A stretch of DNA of 57,619 bases from Amycolatopsis acidicola. GTDB lineage: Bacteria > Actinomycetota > Actinomycetes > Mycobacteriales > Pseudonocardiaceae. Each line of letters starts with the position of its first letter. The stretch's first letter is position 1. Under the pieces are notes generated by a model. That model was given only the letters and a program-made list of their open reading frames with translations, ran no database searches and was not told where the DNA came from. The stretch is taken from the NCBI RefSeq assembly GCF_007713735.2, contig NZ_VMNW02000054.1, positions 1 through 57,619 of the forward strand, in the 5' to 3' direction. Both the position numbers and the translations under genes were made by a program. Of the stretch, positions 1 through 9,800 are shown piece after piece.

Positions 1-13
1 CCCTAACCCCACC

Positions 14-255
14 CGGCACATTTGCCGCCCCCGTCGGCGTGTTGGCCGTTCCCGCCGCCGTGTTTGCCGCACCGGTCAGCGTGTTTGCCGCACCGGTCAG
101 CGTGTTGGCCGCCCCGGTCACCGTGTTGGCCGCCCCGGAAGTGCTCGCACCCATGCGGGGCGTGTTGGCCCCGCCGGGGGCCAACCAACCGACGGCGGGA
201 GCCAACACGTCGACGTGGGCGGCCAACATGCCCGCGGGAATGGCAAACACGCCGT
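14..255. repeat. 21-bp-period inverted repeat array (left arms GTGTTKGCC, right arms GGCMAACAC)
   Basis: The core GTGTTKGCC recurs on the + strand at about 21-bp spacing (starts near 38, 59, 80, 101, 122 and 161, with degenerate copies near 18 and 141). From about 179 the complement GGCMAAC recurs with the same period (cores near 180, 201, 222 and 243). The block is therefore a large near-symmetric inverted repeat. On the + strand an ORF at 39-272 reads through it as heptapeptides of the type VxAAPVS followed by ANxxxxG, but it has no convincing ribosome site and the same motif occurs on both strands. It lies 3' of glgP and may act as a transcription end or be a dispersed repeat family. Periodicity and symmetry are seen directly; function is unknown. 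Confidence 0.75.
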
Positions 256-268
256 GGGGCGGGGGTTG

Positions 269-2794
269 CTAGGCCAGGGCTACTTTTCCTAGTTCTGCTG
301 GGGTTGCCAGTAGCGGGTGTTTCGGCAGGACGCGCACGGTGTAGCCCAGCGAACCCGCGCGCGGCAGGCGCACGACCGCCACGAACTCGCCGATGCCGCC
401 GGGGGTCATGGGCACCGTCATCGGCTCGTGCAAGTCGTCGGTGTCTTCGACCCTGCCCACCACGGCCTGGATGTCCACTTCGGACGGATCGAGGCCCGCG
501 AGGTCGATGCGCGCCCGCAGCCGCACCTCGCTGCCCACTTCCAGTGCTTCCGCGGTCATCTCGGTGTCGAAGATCTTCACGTGCGGCCACACCGTCTCGA
601 TGCGTTTGCGGTACTCCGAAAGCGATTTCGCACCGGCGTAGGAGTCCTGGCTCGCGGCGGTGACCGTGCGGGCCGCGGGCTGGTAGTGCGACTCGACGTA
701 CTCGCGCACCATCCGCGAAGCTTGCACGCGCGGGCCGAGGGTGTCGAGGGTGTGCCAGACCATCGACATCCAGCCCTTCGGCACGTTGTCCCCGTCGCGC
801 TCGTAGAACAACGGCGCGACCTGCTGGCCCAGCAGGTCGTACAGCGCGGCCGCTTCCAGCTCGTCACGGCGGAGCGGGTCACGGATGCCGTCGGCGGTCG
901 GGATGGCCCAGCCGTTGCTGCCGTCGTAGCACTCGTCCCACCAACCGTCCCGGATGGACAGGTTGAGCCCGCCGTTGAGCGCGGACTTCATGCCCGACGT
1001 GCCACACGCCTCCAGCGGACGGGTCGGGTTGTTCAGCCACACATCGCAACCGCGATACAGATACCGGGCCATCGACATGTCGTAGTCCGGCAGGAAAACC
1101 ATACGGCGCCGCACTTCCGGATCGTCGACGAAGCGGACGATCTGCTGGATCAGCTGCTTCCCGCCCTCGTCGGCGGGATGCGACTTCCCGGCCACGACGA
1201 CCTGGATCGGCCTGTCCTCGTCCAGCAGCAGCGCCCGCAACCGCTCGGGATCGCGCAGCATGAGCGTGAGCCGCTTGTACGTGGGCACGCGGCGGGCGAA
1301 ACCGACCGTGAGCACGTCCGGGTCGAAAACCGTGTTGATCCAGCCCAGTTCCAGCGCCGAAGCACCGCGCTGCAGCCACGCGTCACGCACCCGGCGACGC
1401 ACCTCGACGACCAGTTTCTGCCGCAGGTCACGGCGCAGCGCCCACAGCTCCTCATCGGAAACGCCCTGGTCGCTGGGCAACTGTCCCTTGTGGCCCCACT
1501 CCTTGTGCTTGCCGCCGAGCAACGCCGTCAGCTCCCTGGCGACCCACGTCGGCCCGTGCACGCCGTTGGTCACCGAGGTGATCGGCACCTCGTCCTCGTC
1601 GAACCCGGACCACAGCCGCGCGAACATGCGACGCGAAACCCGGCCGTGCAGCTGGGAAACGCCGTTGGCCCGCTGGGCGAGCCGCAAACCCATGTGCGCC
1701 ATGTTGAACATGCCGGGGTTGTCCTCGGCGCCGAGCGCGAGGATGCGCTGCGTCTCGATGCCCGGTAGCAGGCGCCCGTCACCGAAGTAGTGCTGCACGA
1801 GGTCCACCGGGAAACGATCGATGCCGGCGGGCACCGGGGTGTGCGTGGTGAACACGGTGCCCGCGCGCACCGGTGGCAGCACCTCGTCGAAGCCGAGACC
1901 GTTCTCGTCGATGATCTCCCGCGCTCGCTCCAGGCCGAGGAAACCGGCGTGGCCTTCGTTGGTGTGGAAGACCTCCGGCTGCGGATGCCCGGTCAGCTCG
2001 CAGTACCGCCGCACGGCGCGCATCCCGCCGATCCCGGCGAGGATCTCCTGCCGGATGCGATGATCCGCGTCCCCGCCGTAGAGCCGGTCGGTGACGCGGC
2101 GCAGGTCCTCGTCGTTGGCCTCCACATCGGTGTCCAGCAACAGCAACGGAACCCGGCCGACGTGCGCCAGCCATACCTGCGCGTACATGTCACGGCCGCC
2201 GGGCATCGCGACGTGCACCAGCTCCGGCTCGCCGTTCTCGCCGATGAGCAGGTCCAGCGGCAGCGCGTTCGGGTCGATCACCGGGTAGTGCTCGAGCTGC
2301 CAGCCGTCGAGCGAGAGCCCCTGCCGGAAGTAGCCTGCCCGGTACAGCGGCCCGACCCCGATCACCGGGACACCGAGATCCGACGAGGCCTTGAGGTGAT
2401 CGCCCGCGAGCACGCCCAGCCCGCCCGAGTAGTTCGGCAACGCTTCGTGCACACCGAACTCCATGCAGAAGTAGGCGATGCTGCGCGGCGCGCCCGCCTG
2501 CTGCTCCTGGTACCACCTGTCCTCGGTCAGGTAGCGGCGCAGATCCTCGGTGGCCGCGTTCGCCCTCGCCAGGAACTTCTCGTCCGCGGCAAGCTCCTCC
2601 AGCCTGCTCGAAGGCACCGCGAGCAACATCCGGAGCGGATCGCGAACCCGGCGGAACAGTTCGTCGTCCAAGGACGCGAACAGGTCCCTGGTCGGCGGGT
2701 GCCACGTCCAACGCAGGTTGGTCGCCAACTCCCGCAGCCCGGCCAGTGGCTCCGGGAGGCTGGCGCGGACGGTGAACCGACGAATTGCTCTCAT
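269..2794 (-). CDS. glgP: alpha-glucan (glycogen) phosphorylase
   Basis: The product is 841 residues, close to the usual length of actinobacterial GlgP (about 850). It should release glucose-1-phosphate from alpha-1,4-glucan using pyridoxal phosphate. The N-terminal block (LRELATNLRWTWHP, then FCMEFGVHEALPNYSGGLG) and the C-terminal cofactor block ending EACGTSGMKSALNGG, whose lysine should carry PLP, are both present. The start is the ATG at 2794, giving the family-typical N-terminus MRAIRRFTVRASLP; the longer in-frame extension upstream overlaps the divergent metallopeptidase and is rejected. Only 58 bp separate the two divergent genes. A thioredoxin-like gene near glycogen genes is also known in mycobacteria. 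It is cytoplasmic. Confidence is high. Confidence 0.95.
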   Translation of the reverse strand: MRAIRRFTVRASLPEPLAGLRELATNLRWTWHPPTRDLFASLDDELFRRVRDPLRMLLAVPSSRLEELAADEKFLARANAATEDLRRYLTEDRWYQEQQAGAPRSIAYFCMEFGVHEALPNYSGGLGVLAGDHLKASSDLGVPVIGVGPLYRAGYFRQGLSLDGWQLEHYPVIDPNALPLDLLIGENGEPELVHVAMPGGRDMYAQVWLAHVGRVPLLLLDTDVEANDEDLRRVTDRLYGGDADHRIRQEILAGIGGMRAVRRYCELTGHPQPEVFHTNEGHAGFLGLERAREIIDENGLGFDEVLPPVRAGTVFTTHTPVPAGIDRFPVDLVQHYFGDGRLLPGIETQRILALGAEDNPGMFNMAHMGLRLAQRANGVSQLHGRVSRRMFARLWSGFDEDEVPITSVTNGVHGPTWVARELTALLGGKHKEWGHKGQLPSDQGVSDEELWALRRDLRQKLVVEVRRRVRDAWLQRGASALELGWINTVFDPDVLTVGFARRVPTYKRLTLMLRDPERLRALLLDEDRPIQVVVAGKSHPADEGGKQLIQQIVRFVDDPEVRRRMVFLPDYDMSMARYLYRGCDVWLNNPTRPLEACGTSGMKSALNGGLNLSIRDGWWDECYDGSNGWAIPTADGIRDPLRRDELEAAALYDLLGQQVAPLFYERDGDNVPKGWMSMVWHTLDTLGPRVQASRMVREYVESHYQPAARTVTAASQDSYAGAKSLSEYRKRIETVWPHVKIFDTEMTAEALEVGSEVRLRARIDLAGLDPSEVDIQAVVGRVEDTDDLHEPMTVPMTPGGIGEFVAVVRLPRAGSLGYTVRVLPKHPLLATPAELGKVALA

Positions 2795-2852
2795 GAGAGC
2801 CGACGATATCGGTAAGGTGCCCGTGTCCGTAGGTGACGAAGGAACGGTGAAG

Positions 2853-4283
2853 ATGCGCGCAGGGGGACCACGACGGCCGTTGGCCGCCGTTTTGACGGCG
2901 GTACTGGTGCTGGGCTTGGCGGCCTGCGGCGGGAAGGGCGAGTCGTCCACCGCGGCGGGCACCGTCGACGGGCTGCCGATCACGCACTTCGAGAGCGGGT
3001 TGAAGTCGGACGCCCCGACCCCGGACCTCCAGGTGGAGAACGTCAGCGACGACGAGGCGGACAAACTCGCCACGGCCACGATCGCCGACGTCGAGGCCTA
3101 CTGGGGCGAACAGCTGCCCAACGACTTCGGCGTCCAGTTCGAGCCGGTCAAATCGCTGCTGTCGTACGAGTCGGACGGCCCCAACCAGGAGAACGGCTGC
3201 GGCGACACGAAGAAGAACGTCAACGCGTTCTACTGCGGCGCGGACGACTCGGTCGCCTGGGACCGCAGTGTGCTGCTGCCCACGATGATCCAGCAGTTCG
3301 GCCCGCTCTCGGTGGTCACCGTGCTGGCGCACGAGTTCGGGCACGCGGTCCAGTACCGGATCAAGGACCAGACCGGGATCAGCAAGTCCACCCCGACGAT
3401 CGTCAAGGAGCAGCAGGCCGACTGCTTCGCCGGCGGCTACTACCGCTGGGTCGCGGAGGGCAAGAGCAAGTACTTCAACGTGTCCACCGGCGAGGGGCTG
3501 AACTCGGCGCTGTCGTCGCTGTTCCTGGTCCGCGACAGCGCGGGCACCTCGGCCACCGACCAGCAGGCGCACGGCACGGCGTTCGACCGCATCTTCGCGT
3601 TCCAGCTCGGGTTCGAGAAGGGCCCGAAGGACTGCGCGGCGCTGAACATGGACAACATCAAGCCCCGGCTCACCGAGCGCCCCTTCGACAAGGGCGACAA
3701 GACCGAGGGCGACACCAAGATCACCGATGATTCCGTTGCCGTGCTGAAGGAAAGCCTCGACTCCGCGTTCCAGGGCGCGAACGTGCCGGGCCCGGAGATC
3801 ACCGACGGCGGCGGGAGCTGCCCGAGCGGCGCGGCCACCCCGCCCGCGTCGTACTGCGCGTCGGACAACAGCGTGAGCATCGACCTGTCGTCGTTGGCGG
3901 CGCTGGGCAAACCGGTCGACACCGAGGCCGAGTGGAACGGCGAGGACAGCGGCGGGCACGGCGACTTCGCGGCCTTCTCGGAAATCGCCTCCCGGTACAC
4001 GCTCGGCATCCAGAAGGGCGTCGGCGCGTCCATCGACAACGCCAACGCGGGCCTGCGCACGGCTTGCCTCGTCGGCGCCTGGGCGGCGGTCGCGTCCACC
4101 AGCGGCAAGCTGCGGCTGTCGGCGGGTGACCTGGACGAGGCGATCTCGGACCTGCTTCGCCCGGACAGCCTCGTGGCGGCGGACGTCAACGGGAAACGCG
4201 TGGACGCCGGGTTCACCCGCGTCGAGGCGATGCGCACCGGCTACCTCCAGGGCTCGACGCCCTGCACCCAGCAGTACGGCTAG
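2853..4283 (+). CDS. Secreted lipoprotein, neutral zinc metallopeptidase family
   Basis: A 476-residue protein with a lipoprotein signal peptide (hydrophobic run ending LGLAACG, the Cys being the lipidation site). The zinc-binding HEFGH motif is at residues 160-164, followed by an EQQADCFAGGYY block typical of this peptidase family, where a downstream acidic residue completes the metal site. Many Cys residues (GCGD, YCGAD, GGGSCPS) suggest disulfides outside the membrane. The start ATG at 2853 is chosen because AAGGA lies about nine bases upstream; a GTG six bases earlier is possible but too close to that site. The physiological substrate is not evident. It is divergent from glgP and followed by a strong terminator. 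Confidence 0.85.
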   Translation: MRAGGPRRPLAAVLTAVLVLGLAACGGKGESSTAAGTVDGLPITHFESGLKSDAPTPDLQVENVSDDEADKLATATIADVEAYWGEQLPNDFGVQFEPVKSLLSYESDGPNQENGCGDTKKNVNAFYCGADDSVAWDRSVLLPTMIQQFGPLSVVTVLAHEFGHAVQYRIKDQTGISKSTPTIVKEQQADCFAGGYYRWVAEGKSKYFNVSTGEGLNSALSSLFLVRDSAGTSATDQQAHGTAFDRIFAFQLGFEKGPKDCAALNMDNIKPRLTERPFDKGDKTEGDTKITDDSVAVLKESLDSAFQGANVPGPEITDGGGSCPSGAATPPASYCASDNSVSIDLSSLAALGKPVDTEAEWNGEDSGGHGDFAAFSEIASRYTLGIQKGVGASIDNANAGLRTACLVGAWAAVASTSGKLRLSAGDLDEAISDLLRPDSLVAADVNGKRVDAGFTRVEAMRTGYLQGSTPCTQQYG

Positions 4284-4298
4284 AAACCCTTGCCGCAG

Positions 4299-4343
4299 CA
4301 CGAAAAACGCCGCTCACCTCGCACGTGAGCGGCGTTTTTCGTG
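4299..4343. terminator. Bidirectional rho-independent terminator
   Basis: A perfect 19-bp stem (4299-4317 with 4325-4343) has a 7-base loop. The stem carries A5 at its left and T5 at its right, so both strands end in a U-rich tract. It lies between the convergent metallopeptidase and thioredoxin-like genes. Confidence 0.9.
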
Positions 4344-4348
4344 GTCGG

Positions 4349-5311
4349 TCAGAAGAGTGCCGATGCCAGGTTCCGCCGGGCCTTGGCCACCCGCTCGTCG
4401 GCCGGGTCGAACAGCTCGAACAACCCCACCAGGTGCTCGCGCACCCGGTTCCGGTCGTCGCCTGCCGTGCGCCGCACCGCGGCGATCAGCCTGTCGAAGG
4501 CCGCCTCCGCTTCGTTCTGCGCGACCTCGAAGTCCGCGGCCGCGAGCTGCGCGTCCAGGTCGCCCGGCTCCGCGTCGGCCTTGGCCACCGCGGACGAGTC
4601 GGCCTCGGCGGCGCGGGCCTCGAACCGGACGTGCACCAGGGCCGCCTTCGCCTGCTCGTTCGCCGGCTCCACGTCCAGGATCCGCTGGTACGCCGCCTCC
4701 GCCGCCGCGAAGTCACCCCGGGCGAAGGCGTCCTCCGCCTCGGTGAAGCGCGGGTCTTCCGGCTCCTCGGCCGGCTCGCCGCCCTGCTGCGCGCCCTGCG
4801 CGCCGGGCAGCTTGTCCTTGAGGGCGTCGAGAAGTTCGTCGAGCCACTTCTGGACCTCGGCCTCGGGCAACGCGCCGGCGAAGGCGTGCACCGGCTGCCC
4901 GCCGGCGACCGCGACCACCGTCGGGATGGACTGGGCGCCGAAGAGCTGCGCGATGCGCGGGCTGGCCTCGACGTCGACCCTGGCCAGCACCCAGGCACCG
5001 TTCGCATGGGAGGCGAGCTTGTCGAGGGTCTGGCTGAGTTGCTGGGCCTGCCCGCTGTAGCTCGCCGTCAGCTCGACGACCACGAGCTGGTTCAGGGACC
5101 GCTCGACGACCTCGGGCTGGAAATCCGCCTCGGTGACATTGAGCACCGCGCCACCGGCGGGCGCGCCGCCGCCGCCGGTCGGCGCCTGCGGCGACGACTG
5201 CTGTTGGCGCTGCGCGTCCGCGCGTGCCTTCAGCGCGGACAGATCGACCGCGCCGGAGAGCGCGGCGGACATGGCTGCTGAATTCGCTGCTGCTCCGCGT
5301 GGGTTCGTCAC
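4349..5311 (-). CDS. Thioredoxin-fold plus TPR protein, YbbN/CnoX-like, without the CxxC motif
   Basis: A 320-residue protein. Residues 1-55 are a low-complexity leader rich in Gln, Gly, Pro and Ala. Residues about 55-160 form a thioredoxin fold (VLNVTEADFQPEVVERS through SIPTVVAVAGGQPVHAFAG), and the rest is TPR-like helices with acidic Ala-rich repeats. Where active thioredoxins have WCGPC, this protein has ASYSGQAQ, so no redox Cys pair exists. This pattern fits the YbbN/CnoX-type holdase or co-chaperone group rather than a reductase. The start is GTG at 5311 with AGGA upstream. It is probably co-transcribed with the thiamine-binding gene that starts 31 bases upstream. The family assignment is firm; the chaperone role is inferred. 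Confidence 0.85.
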   Translation of the reverse strand: MTNPRGAAANSAAMSAALSGAVDLSALKARADAQRQQQSSPQAPTGGGGAPAGGAVLNVTEADFQPEVVERSLNQLVVVELTASYSGQAQQLSQTLDKLASHANGAWVLARVDVEASPRIAQLFGAQSIPTVVAVAGGQPVHAFAGALPEAEVQKWLDELLDALKDKLPGAQGAQQGGEPAEEPEDPRFTEAEDAFARGDFAAAEAAYQRILDVEPANEQAKAALVHVRFEARAAEADSSAVAKADAEPGDLDAQLAAADFEVAQNEAEAAFDRLIAAVRRTAGDDRNRVREHLVGLFELFDPADERVAKARRNLASALF

Positions 5312-5342
5312 GCGTCCATCCTGGCACGCGCGCCCGGAAGAT

Positions 5343-5639
5343 TCACCGGAGGTGGTCTTCGACGCGCTCCACCTTCGCGGTCAGCTGACCGGTGTAGCCG
5401 GGCCGGATGTCGGCCTTCAGCACCAGCGCCACCCGGGACGAGCCCTCACCAGCGGCTTCGACCGCCCGTTTGACGACGTCCATGACCTCGTCCCACTCGC
5501 CCTCGACGTTGGTGAACATCGCGTTCGTCGAGTTCGGCAGCCCCGAGTCGCGGACCACTTTGACCGCGCGCGCGACGGCTTCGCTGACCCCGCCCTCCGG
5601 GTCACCGCCGGACGGGCTGACGCTGAATGCCACGAGCAT
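5343..5639 (-). CDS. MTH1187/YkoF-type thiamine-binding family protein
   Basis: A 98-residue protein beginning MLVAFSVSPSG, with SGLPNSTNAMFTNVEGEWDEV and VERVED blocks typical of the PF01910 ferredoxin-like fold. The family forms small cytoplasmic oligomers, some shown to bind thiamine or related pyrimidines. ATG 5639 is preferred over an upstream extension because an AAAGGGG ribosome site lies six bases before it. It is divergent from the MarR gene and upstream of the thioredoxin-like gene on the same strand. Its role in this organism is not shown by the sequence. Confidence 0.85.
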   Translation of the reverse strand: MLVAFSVSPSGGDPEGGVSEAVARAVKVVRDSGLPNSTNAMFTNVEGEWDEVMDVVKRAVEAAGEGSSRVALVLKADIRPGYTGQLTAKVERVEDHLR

Positions 5640-5722
5640 GGCTGCCCCTTTCACGTTGTGCGTTCGGGTTCGGGCACTACCCTGCCCCAACGCTCTGGTA
5701 CCCGCTGGTAGCTTGCCATTTC

Positions 5723-6223
5723 ATGAGCCGTCCCCTGCCCTTCGACCCGATCGCCCGCGCCGCGCAGCTGTGGGAGGACCGGATCGGGCCGTCCGACACG
5801 ATGGCCGCGGTCACCGGGTTGATGCGCGTGCAGCAGATCATCCAGTCGGCCGTGGACGGCGCGCTGAAACCGCACGGGCTGACTTTCGCCAGGTACGAAG
5901 CGTTGGTGTTGCTCACTTTCGCGCGGCGCTCGAGCCTGCCGATGCGCGTGATGGGCGAACGGTTGCAGCTGCACCCGACGAGCGTCACCAACATCGTCGA
6001 CCGGCTGGAGCGTGACGGGCTCGTGAAGCGGATGCCGCACCCGACCGACCGCCGCACGACGCTGGTCGAGATCACCGACGACGGACGCGCCCGGCACGCG
6101 GAAGCCACCAAGGCGGTGACGGCGATCGACTTCGGACTCGTCGGGTTGACCGGCAACCAGACCACCCAGCTCACCGAGCTGCTCACCCGCATCCGCAAAG
6201 CCACCGGCGACTTCGTGGACTAG
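5723..6223 (+). CDS. MarR-family transcriptional regulator
   Basis: A 166-residue winged-helix protein. The recognition-helix region reads LQLHPTSVTNIVDRLERDGLVKR and the wing reads PTDRRTTLVEITDDG, both canonical for MarR proteins. Helical segments before and after should form the dimer interface. The start is ATG 5723, with no clear Shine-Dalgarno sequence nearby, so leaderless translation is possible. It is divergent from the thiamine-binding gene. Its ligand and targets are not evident; the adjacent divergent genes are the first candidates. Confidence 0.9.
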   Translation: MSRPLPFDPIARAAQLWEDRIGPSDTMAAVTGLMRVQQIIQSAVDGALKPHGLTFARYEALVLLTFARRSSLPMRVMGERLQLHPTSVTNIVDRLERDGLVKRMPHPTDRRTTLVEITDDGRARHAEATKAVTAIDFGLVGLTGNQTTQLTELLTRIRKATGDFVD

Positions 6224-6246
6224 GCGGCCGCCCAGGAACGACGAAA

Positions 6247-6275
6247 GTGCGGGCCCTCGAACCGAGAGCCCGCAC
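6247..6275. terminator. Hairpin terminator between convergent marR and DUF3817 genes
   Basis: An 8-bp GC-rich stem GTGCGGGC/GCCCGCAC (6247-6254 with 6268-6275) lies between two convergent genes. No long U tract is visible. Confidence 0.6.
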
Positions 6276-6289
6276 GTCGTCGCGGGAAG

Positions 6290-6652
6290 TCAGGCGGAGA
6301 CGGGGGTCTTGGCGAAAAGACCGGTGCCACCGTAGATCTGGCGCTGGGGGCCGTCCAGCTTGCCGGTGCGCAGCGCCCAGGTCTCGAACCACCAGGTGAA
6401 CAACGGCGGGATGCTCGCCAGCAGCGCCAGCAGCAGGGTCTTCGGCCGCCAGCCCAGCGGCTTGAACACAGACAGGGAGGTGATGACGTACAGCACGAAG
6501 ATCACTCCGTGCACCATGCCGAGCACCGGGACGCCACCCTCGTGGGAGGTGTGGAAGCCGTACTTCAGAATCATCCCGATCAGCAAACCCGCCCAGGAAA
6601 ACGCCTCGGCGACTGCGGCCACGCGGAAAACGAGAGCGGCCTTGCTGGACAC
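6290..6652 (-). CDS. DUF3817 integral membrane protein
   Basis: A 120-residue protein with about three hydrophobic helices (roughly residues 10-30, 45-65 and 70-90) and the conserved DUF3817 features EAFSWAGLLIGM and MVHGVIFVLYV, found throughout actinobacteria as a small membrane protein of unknown function. The start is GTG 6652 because GGAGGAA lies just upstream on the same strand; an earlier in-frame ATG would place that ribosome site inside the coding region. It is transcribed alone, convergent to marR. Confidence 0.85.
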   Translation of the reverse strand: MSSKAALVFRVAAVAEAFSWAGLLIGMILKYGFHTSHEGGVPVLGMVHGVIFVLYVITSLSVFKPLGWRPKTLLLALLASIPPLFTWWFETWALRTGKLDGPQRQIYGGTGLFAKTPVSA

Positions 6653-6785
6653 GACTTCCTCCCTATAGGTCACACACACAAAAATCGTCCGGCAACGGGG
6701 GTCGGCCGGGACTTCACCCGGTCGACGTCAACCACGCTGTCGGACGTTTCGATACCAGTGTGCGCCGTGACCGTGCTCACGGGAA

Positions 6786-6821
6786 CATCGGGGGTCGTGA
6801 TTGTTCTCACGACCCCCGATG
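6786..6821. terminator. Hairpin terminator after the GH92 gene
   Basis: A perfect 15-bp stem (6786-6800 with 6807-6821) with a 6-base loop TTGTTC lies ten bases beyond the GH92 stop codon. It lacks a strong U tract. Confidence 0.75.
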
Positions 6822-6830
6822 CGCGTCATC

Positions 6831-9800
6831 TCATGCGCCCACCCCGATCGCGAAGACGTGCAGCTGTCCACCCGAAACCGAGGACGGCAGGGTCACACTG
6901 GCGACCTGCTTCCCACTGTCCAAAGTGATCGGTGCGCTCGCGAACACGTAGGTGCCGATCTGTTGCGTGTCACCGCCCGTGCTGTTCCGGTACGAGGTCG
7001 TGACCGCCTTGACGTTCCCGTACGCGAGCTGTTGCGCCCCGGCCCCGAGCGTCCAGTCGGAGAACCCGAGCTGCGCGGTGCTCGTACTGCCGTCGGTGTA
7101 GGTGATCGTGACCGTGCCCGAGGCGTTGCCGTTCGCCGCCGCGCCGAGGAACGCGAGCCGCCCGCTGCCGGACACGTTCACCGTTTGTCCTTGTGCGAGC
7201 ACATTGTCCGGATCTCCCGCCGGGTAATTCGGCCAGGTGTAGGACAAACCGTCGACGGTGACTGTGCCGCCGGGTGTCGCGCCCGCGGCCGCGAGAGCGT
7301 CGGACGAATAGCTGAAGCCGACCCCGTCGAAGTTCGCCACGCCGGGCTGCGCGTCCGGCGAGATGCCCGCGTTGTTCACCGTGGCGAGCCAGCTTCCGGG
7401 CTGTGCCACGAGAACCCCGAGCGTCGTGGTCAGCGGCTGCTGCCCGTCGGCGGTCAGCGTTATCGGCACCTGGTAGCGCCCGTCGGCCGTGCCGGCCGCG
7501 ACATTCACCGTCACGTCGGCGGTCACCTTGGCCCCGGCCGGCACTTCGAGGTCGCCGGACGACGGGGTCACCGTGATCCCGGCCGGCGGGTCGGCGCTCC
7601 AGTGCCACGTCCGCGTGGTTCCGGAAAGGTCCTGCGCGCCGATCTTCGCCGTGCCACTGCCCCCGGAGGGAATCGTCAGACTTCCGGGATCCACATAGGA
7701 CAGTGCGGGTGTCTCACCGTCGCGGAAGGACGGTGGCGCGTCGGAAGGCGCGCTGCCCCACGACGTGTCCGGCGTGCCGGAGAGCGTGTAGTCGAGCGTG
7801 CCGCCGTTGGCCACGAACGACTCGGGCAGCCAGGTCTTCGTCGTGTCCGCGCCGTTCACCTTCAGCCCGGTCACGTACTCGCCGGACCCGGAACCGTTGA
7901 CGGTGATGGTCTTCCCGGCACCCGTCTTGATGACCGCCTTGCTGAACAAGGGAGAACCGAGCACGAGCTCGGCACGGCCCGGGATCTCCGGGTACATGCC
8001 CAGCGCCGACCACACGTACCAGGAGGACATCTGGCCGAGGTCGTCGTTGCCGACGAGGCCCTCCGGGTTGGGGTTGTAGAGCTCGGTCATCGCCTTGCGC
8101 ACGACGGCCTGCGTCTTGTAGGGAGCGCCGGCGAAGTCGTACAGCCATGGGGAGTTCGCGTTCGGCTCGTTGCCGAGAAACGCGTGCGGATCCTGGGTTC
8201 CCGCGTTCAGCTCGGTGAAGAATTCGTCCAACCGGGACTGTACGGCCTGGTTCCCGCCGAGCGCGGTGATCAACCCGCCCACGTTGTAGGGCACCATCCA
8301 CGTGTACTGCGCGCCGTTGCCCTCGACCCAGCCGGACGAACTGCCCGGGTTGTACGGCTCGGCGAAGGTCCCGTCGGCCTGCCGCGGCTGAAGGTAACCG
8401 CTCGCGGGGTTGTACAGGTTCTGCCAGTTCTGCGCGCGTTTCGTGAACGTCTGGTACGTCGACGTGTCACCGAGCCGTTGCGCCAGCTGCGCGATCGAGA
8501 AGTCCGCGCTCGTGTACTCCAGCGTGTCGGCTCCGGCGCCCGGCACGTAACCGAGCCTGAGATAGTCGGCCAGCCCCGGCCGCTCCACATATCCTTGCGT
8601 GGTCGGCTCTGTCGCGCCGCGGACCATTGAGGACAGTGCGGAGTTCGCGTCGAAGTCCTTGGCGCCGAAGGCATACGCCGTCGAAACGATGATGTGGTAC
8701 GGGTCGCCGTTCATCACGCCCGTGTAGTCGTTCGCCACCGTCCAGCGGTCCCAGCTGCCACCCTGCCGCGCGTAGTCGACCATCGACTGCGCCATGTCCG
8801 AGGTCTCCTCCGGGGCCAGCATCGCGAGCAGCTGTATTTCGGACCGGTAGATGTCCCAGCCGGAGAAGTTCGTATACACCGCATGGCCCTTGGCCGCCTT
8901 GTGCACGCGCCCGTCGAACCCGGTGTACGAGCCGTCGGAGTCGGAGAACACGTTGGGCTGGATCAGGGAGTGGTACAGCGCGGTGTAGAACGTGGTCTTG
9001 TCCGCGTCCGAACCGCCGGTCACCTGGATCTGGTTCAGGCGGTCGTTCCAGGCCTTGCGCGCCTCGCTCGCCACGGTGTCGAACGACTTGTGGTTGTTCT
9101 CCGCCTTGAGGTTTCCCTGCGCCCCATCGACGGACACAAAGGACAGTCCTACTTGGACGTTCACCTGCGCGCCTGGAGCGAAGGTGACGTAACCGCCGCT
9201 GCCCGGCCCGCTGACCGTGGTACTGGTCGGTTTCGCCGACTCGGAGCGGGCCACCTTCTCCTGCGCGGCCACTTTCGCCTGCGCGCCACCGTTTTCCGTG
9301 GTCTTGCCCGGGGTGACCGTGCCGTTGCGCCAGGTGCCGATCGAGGCGAACGGGGTGTCGAACTTCGCGTAGAAGTACACGCGGTAGTGCGAGTCCGTGC
9401 CGCAGAACCGGCCGCTGGACGCCCAGCCGCTCACGCTGTCCTTGCCGATCGTGATCTGCGCGTCGTCGGTGCCCATGATCGACCCGGAGCTGTTGATCAG
9501 CAGCGCGGCCGGGCCGTCCTGCGGGTAGCTGAACCGGCCGGACCCGGTGCGCTGGGTGGCCGTCAGGTCGACCTGCACGCCGCTGTCGAGCTTGACGCTG
9601 TACTGCCCGGCGCTCGCCTGCTCGTTCGCGTGCGAGAACGGCAGCGTGTACCGGCCGGGATCCGTCGCCGGTGACGTGGTGACTTCACCCGCGTACGGGA
9701 TGAACGGGATGTCCTCGTAGGTATCGCAGCCCGCGCCCGAGAGGTGGGTCAGACTGAAGCCCTTGAGTGCCGTGCTGTCGTAGTAGTAGCCGCCGTGCTG

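Noticed and set aside
39..272. 77-codon heptapeptide-repeat ORF
   Set aside because: The repeat is strand-symmetric and no ribosome site is visible, so it is treated as a repeat array and not a protein gene.
2190..4301. 703-codon minus-strand ORF
   Set aside because: Overlaps both glgP (another frame) and the metallopeptidase (antisense), each with clear domains.
6801..8630. 609-codon plus-strand ORF
   Set aside because: Antisense to the C-terminal half of the GH92 gene, with low-complexity Arg/Val-rich translation.
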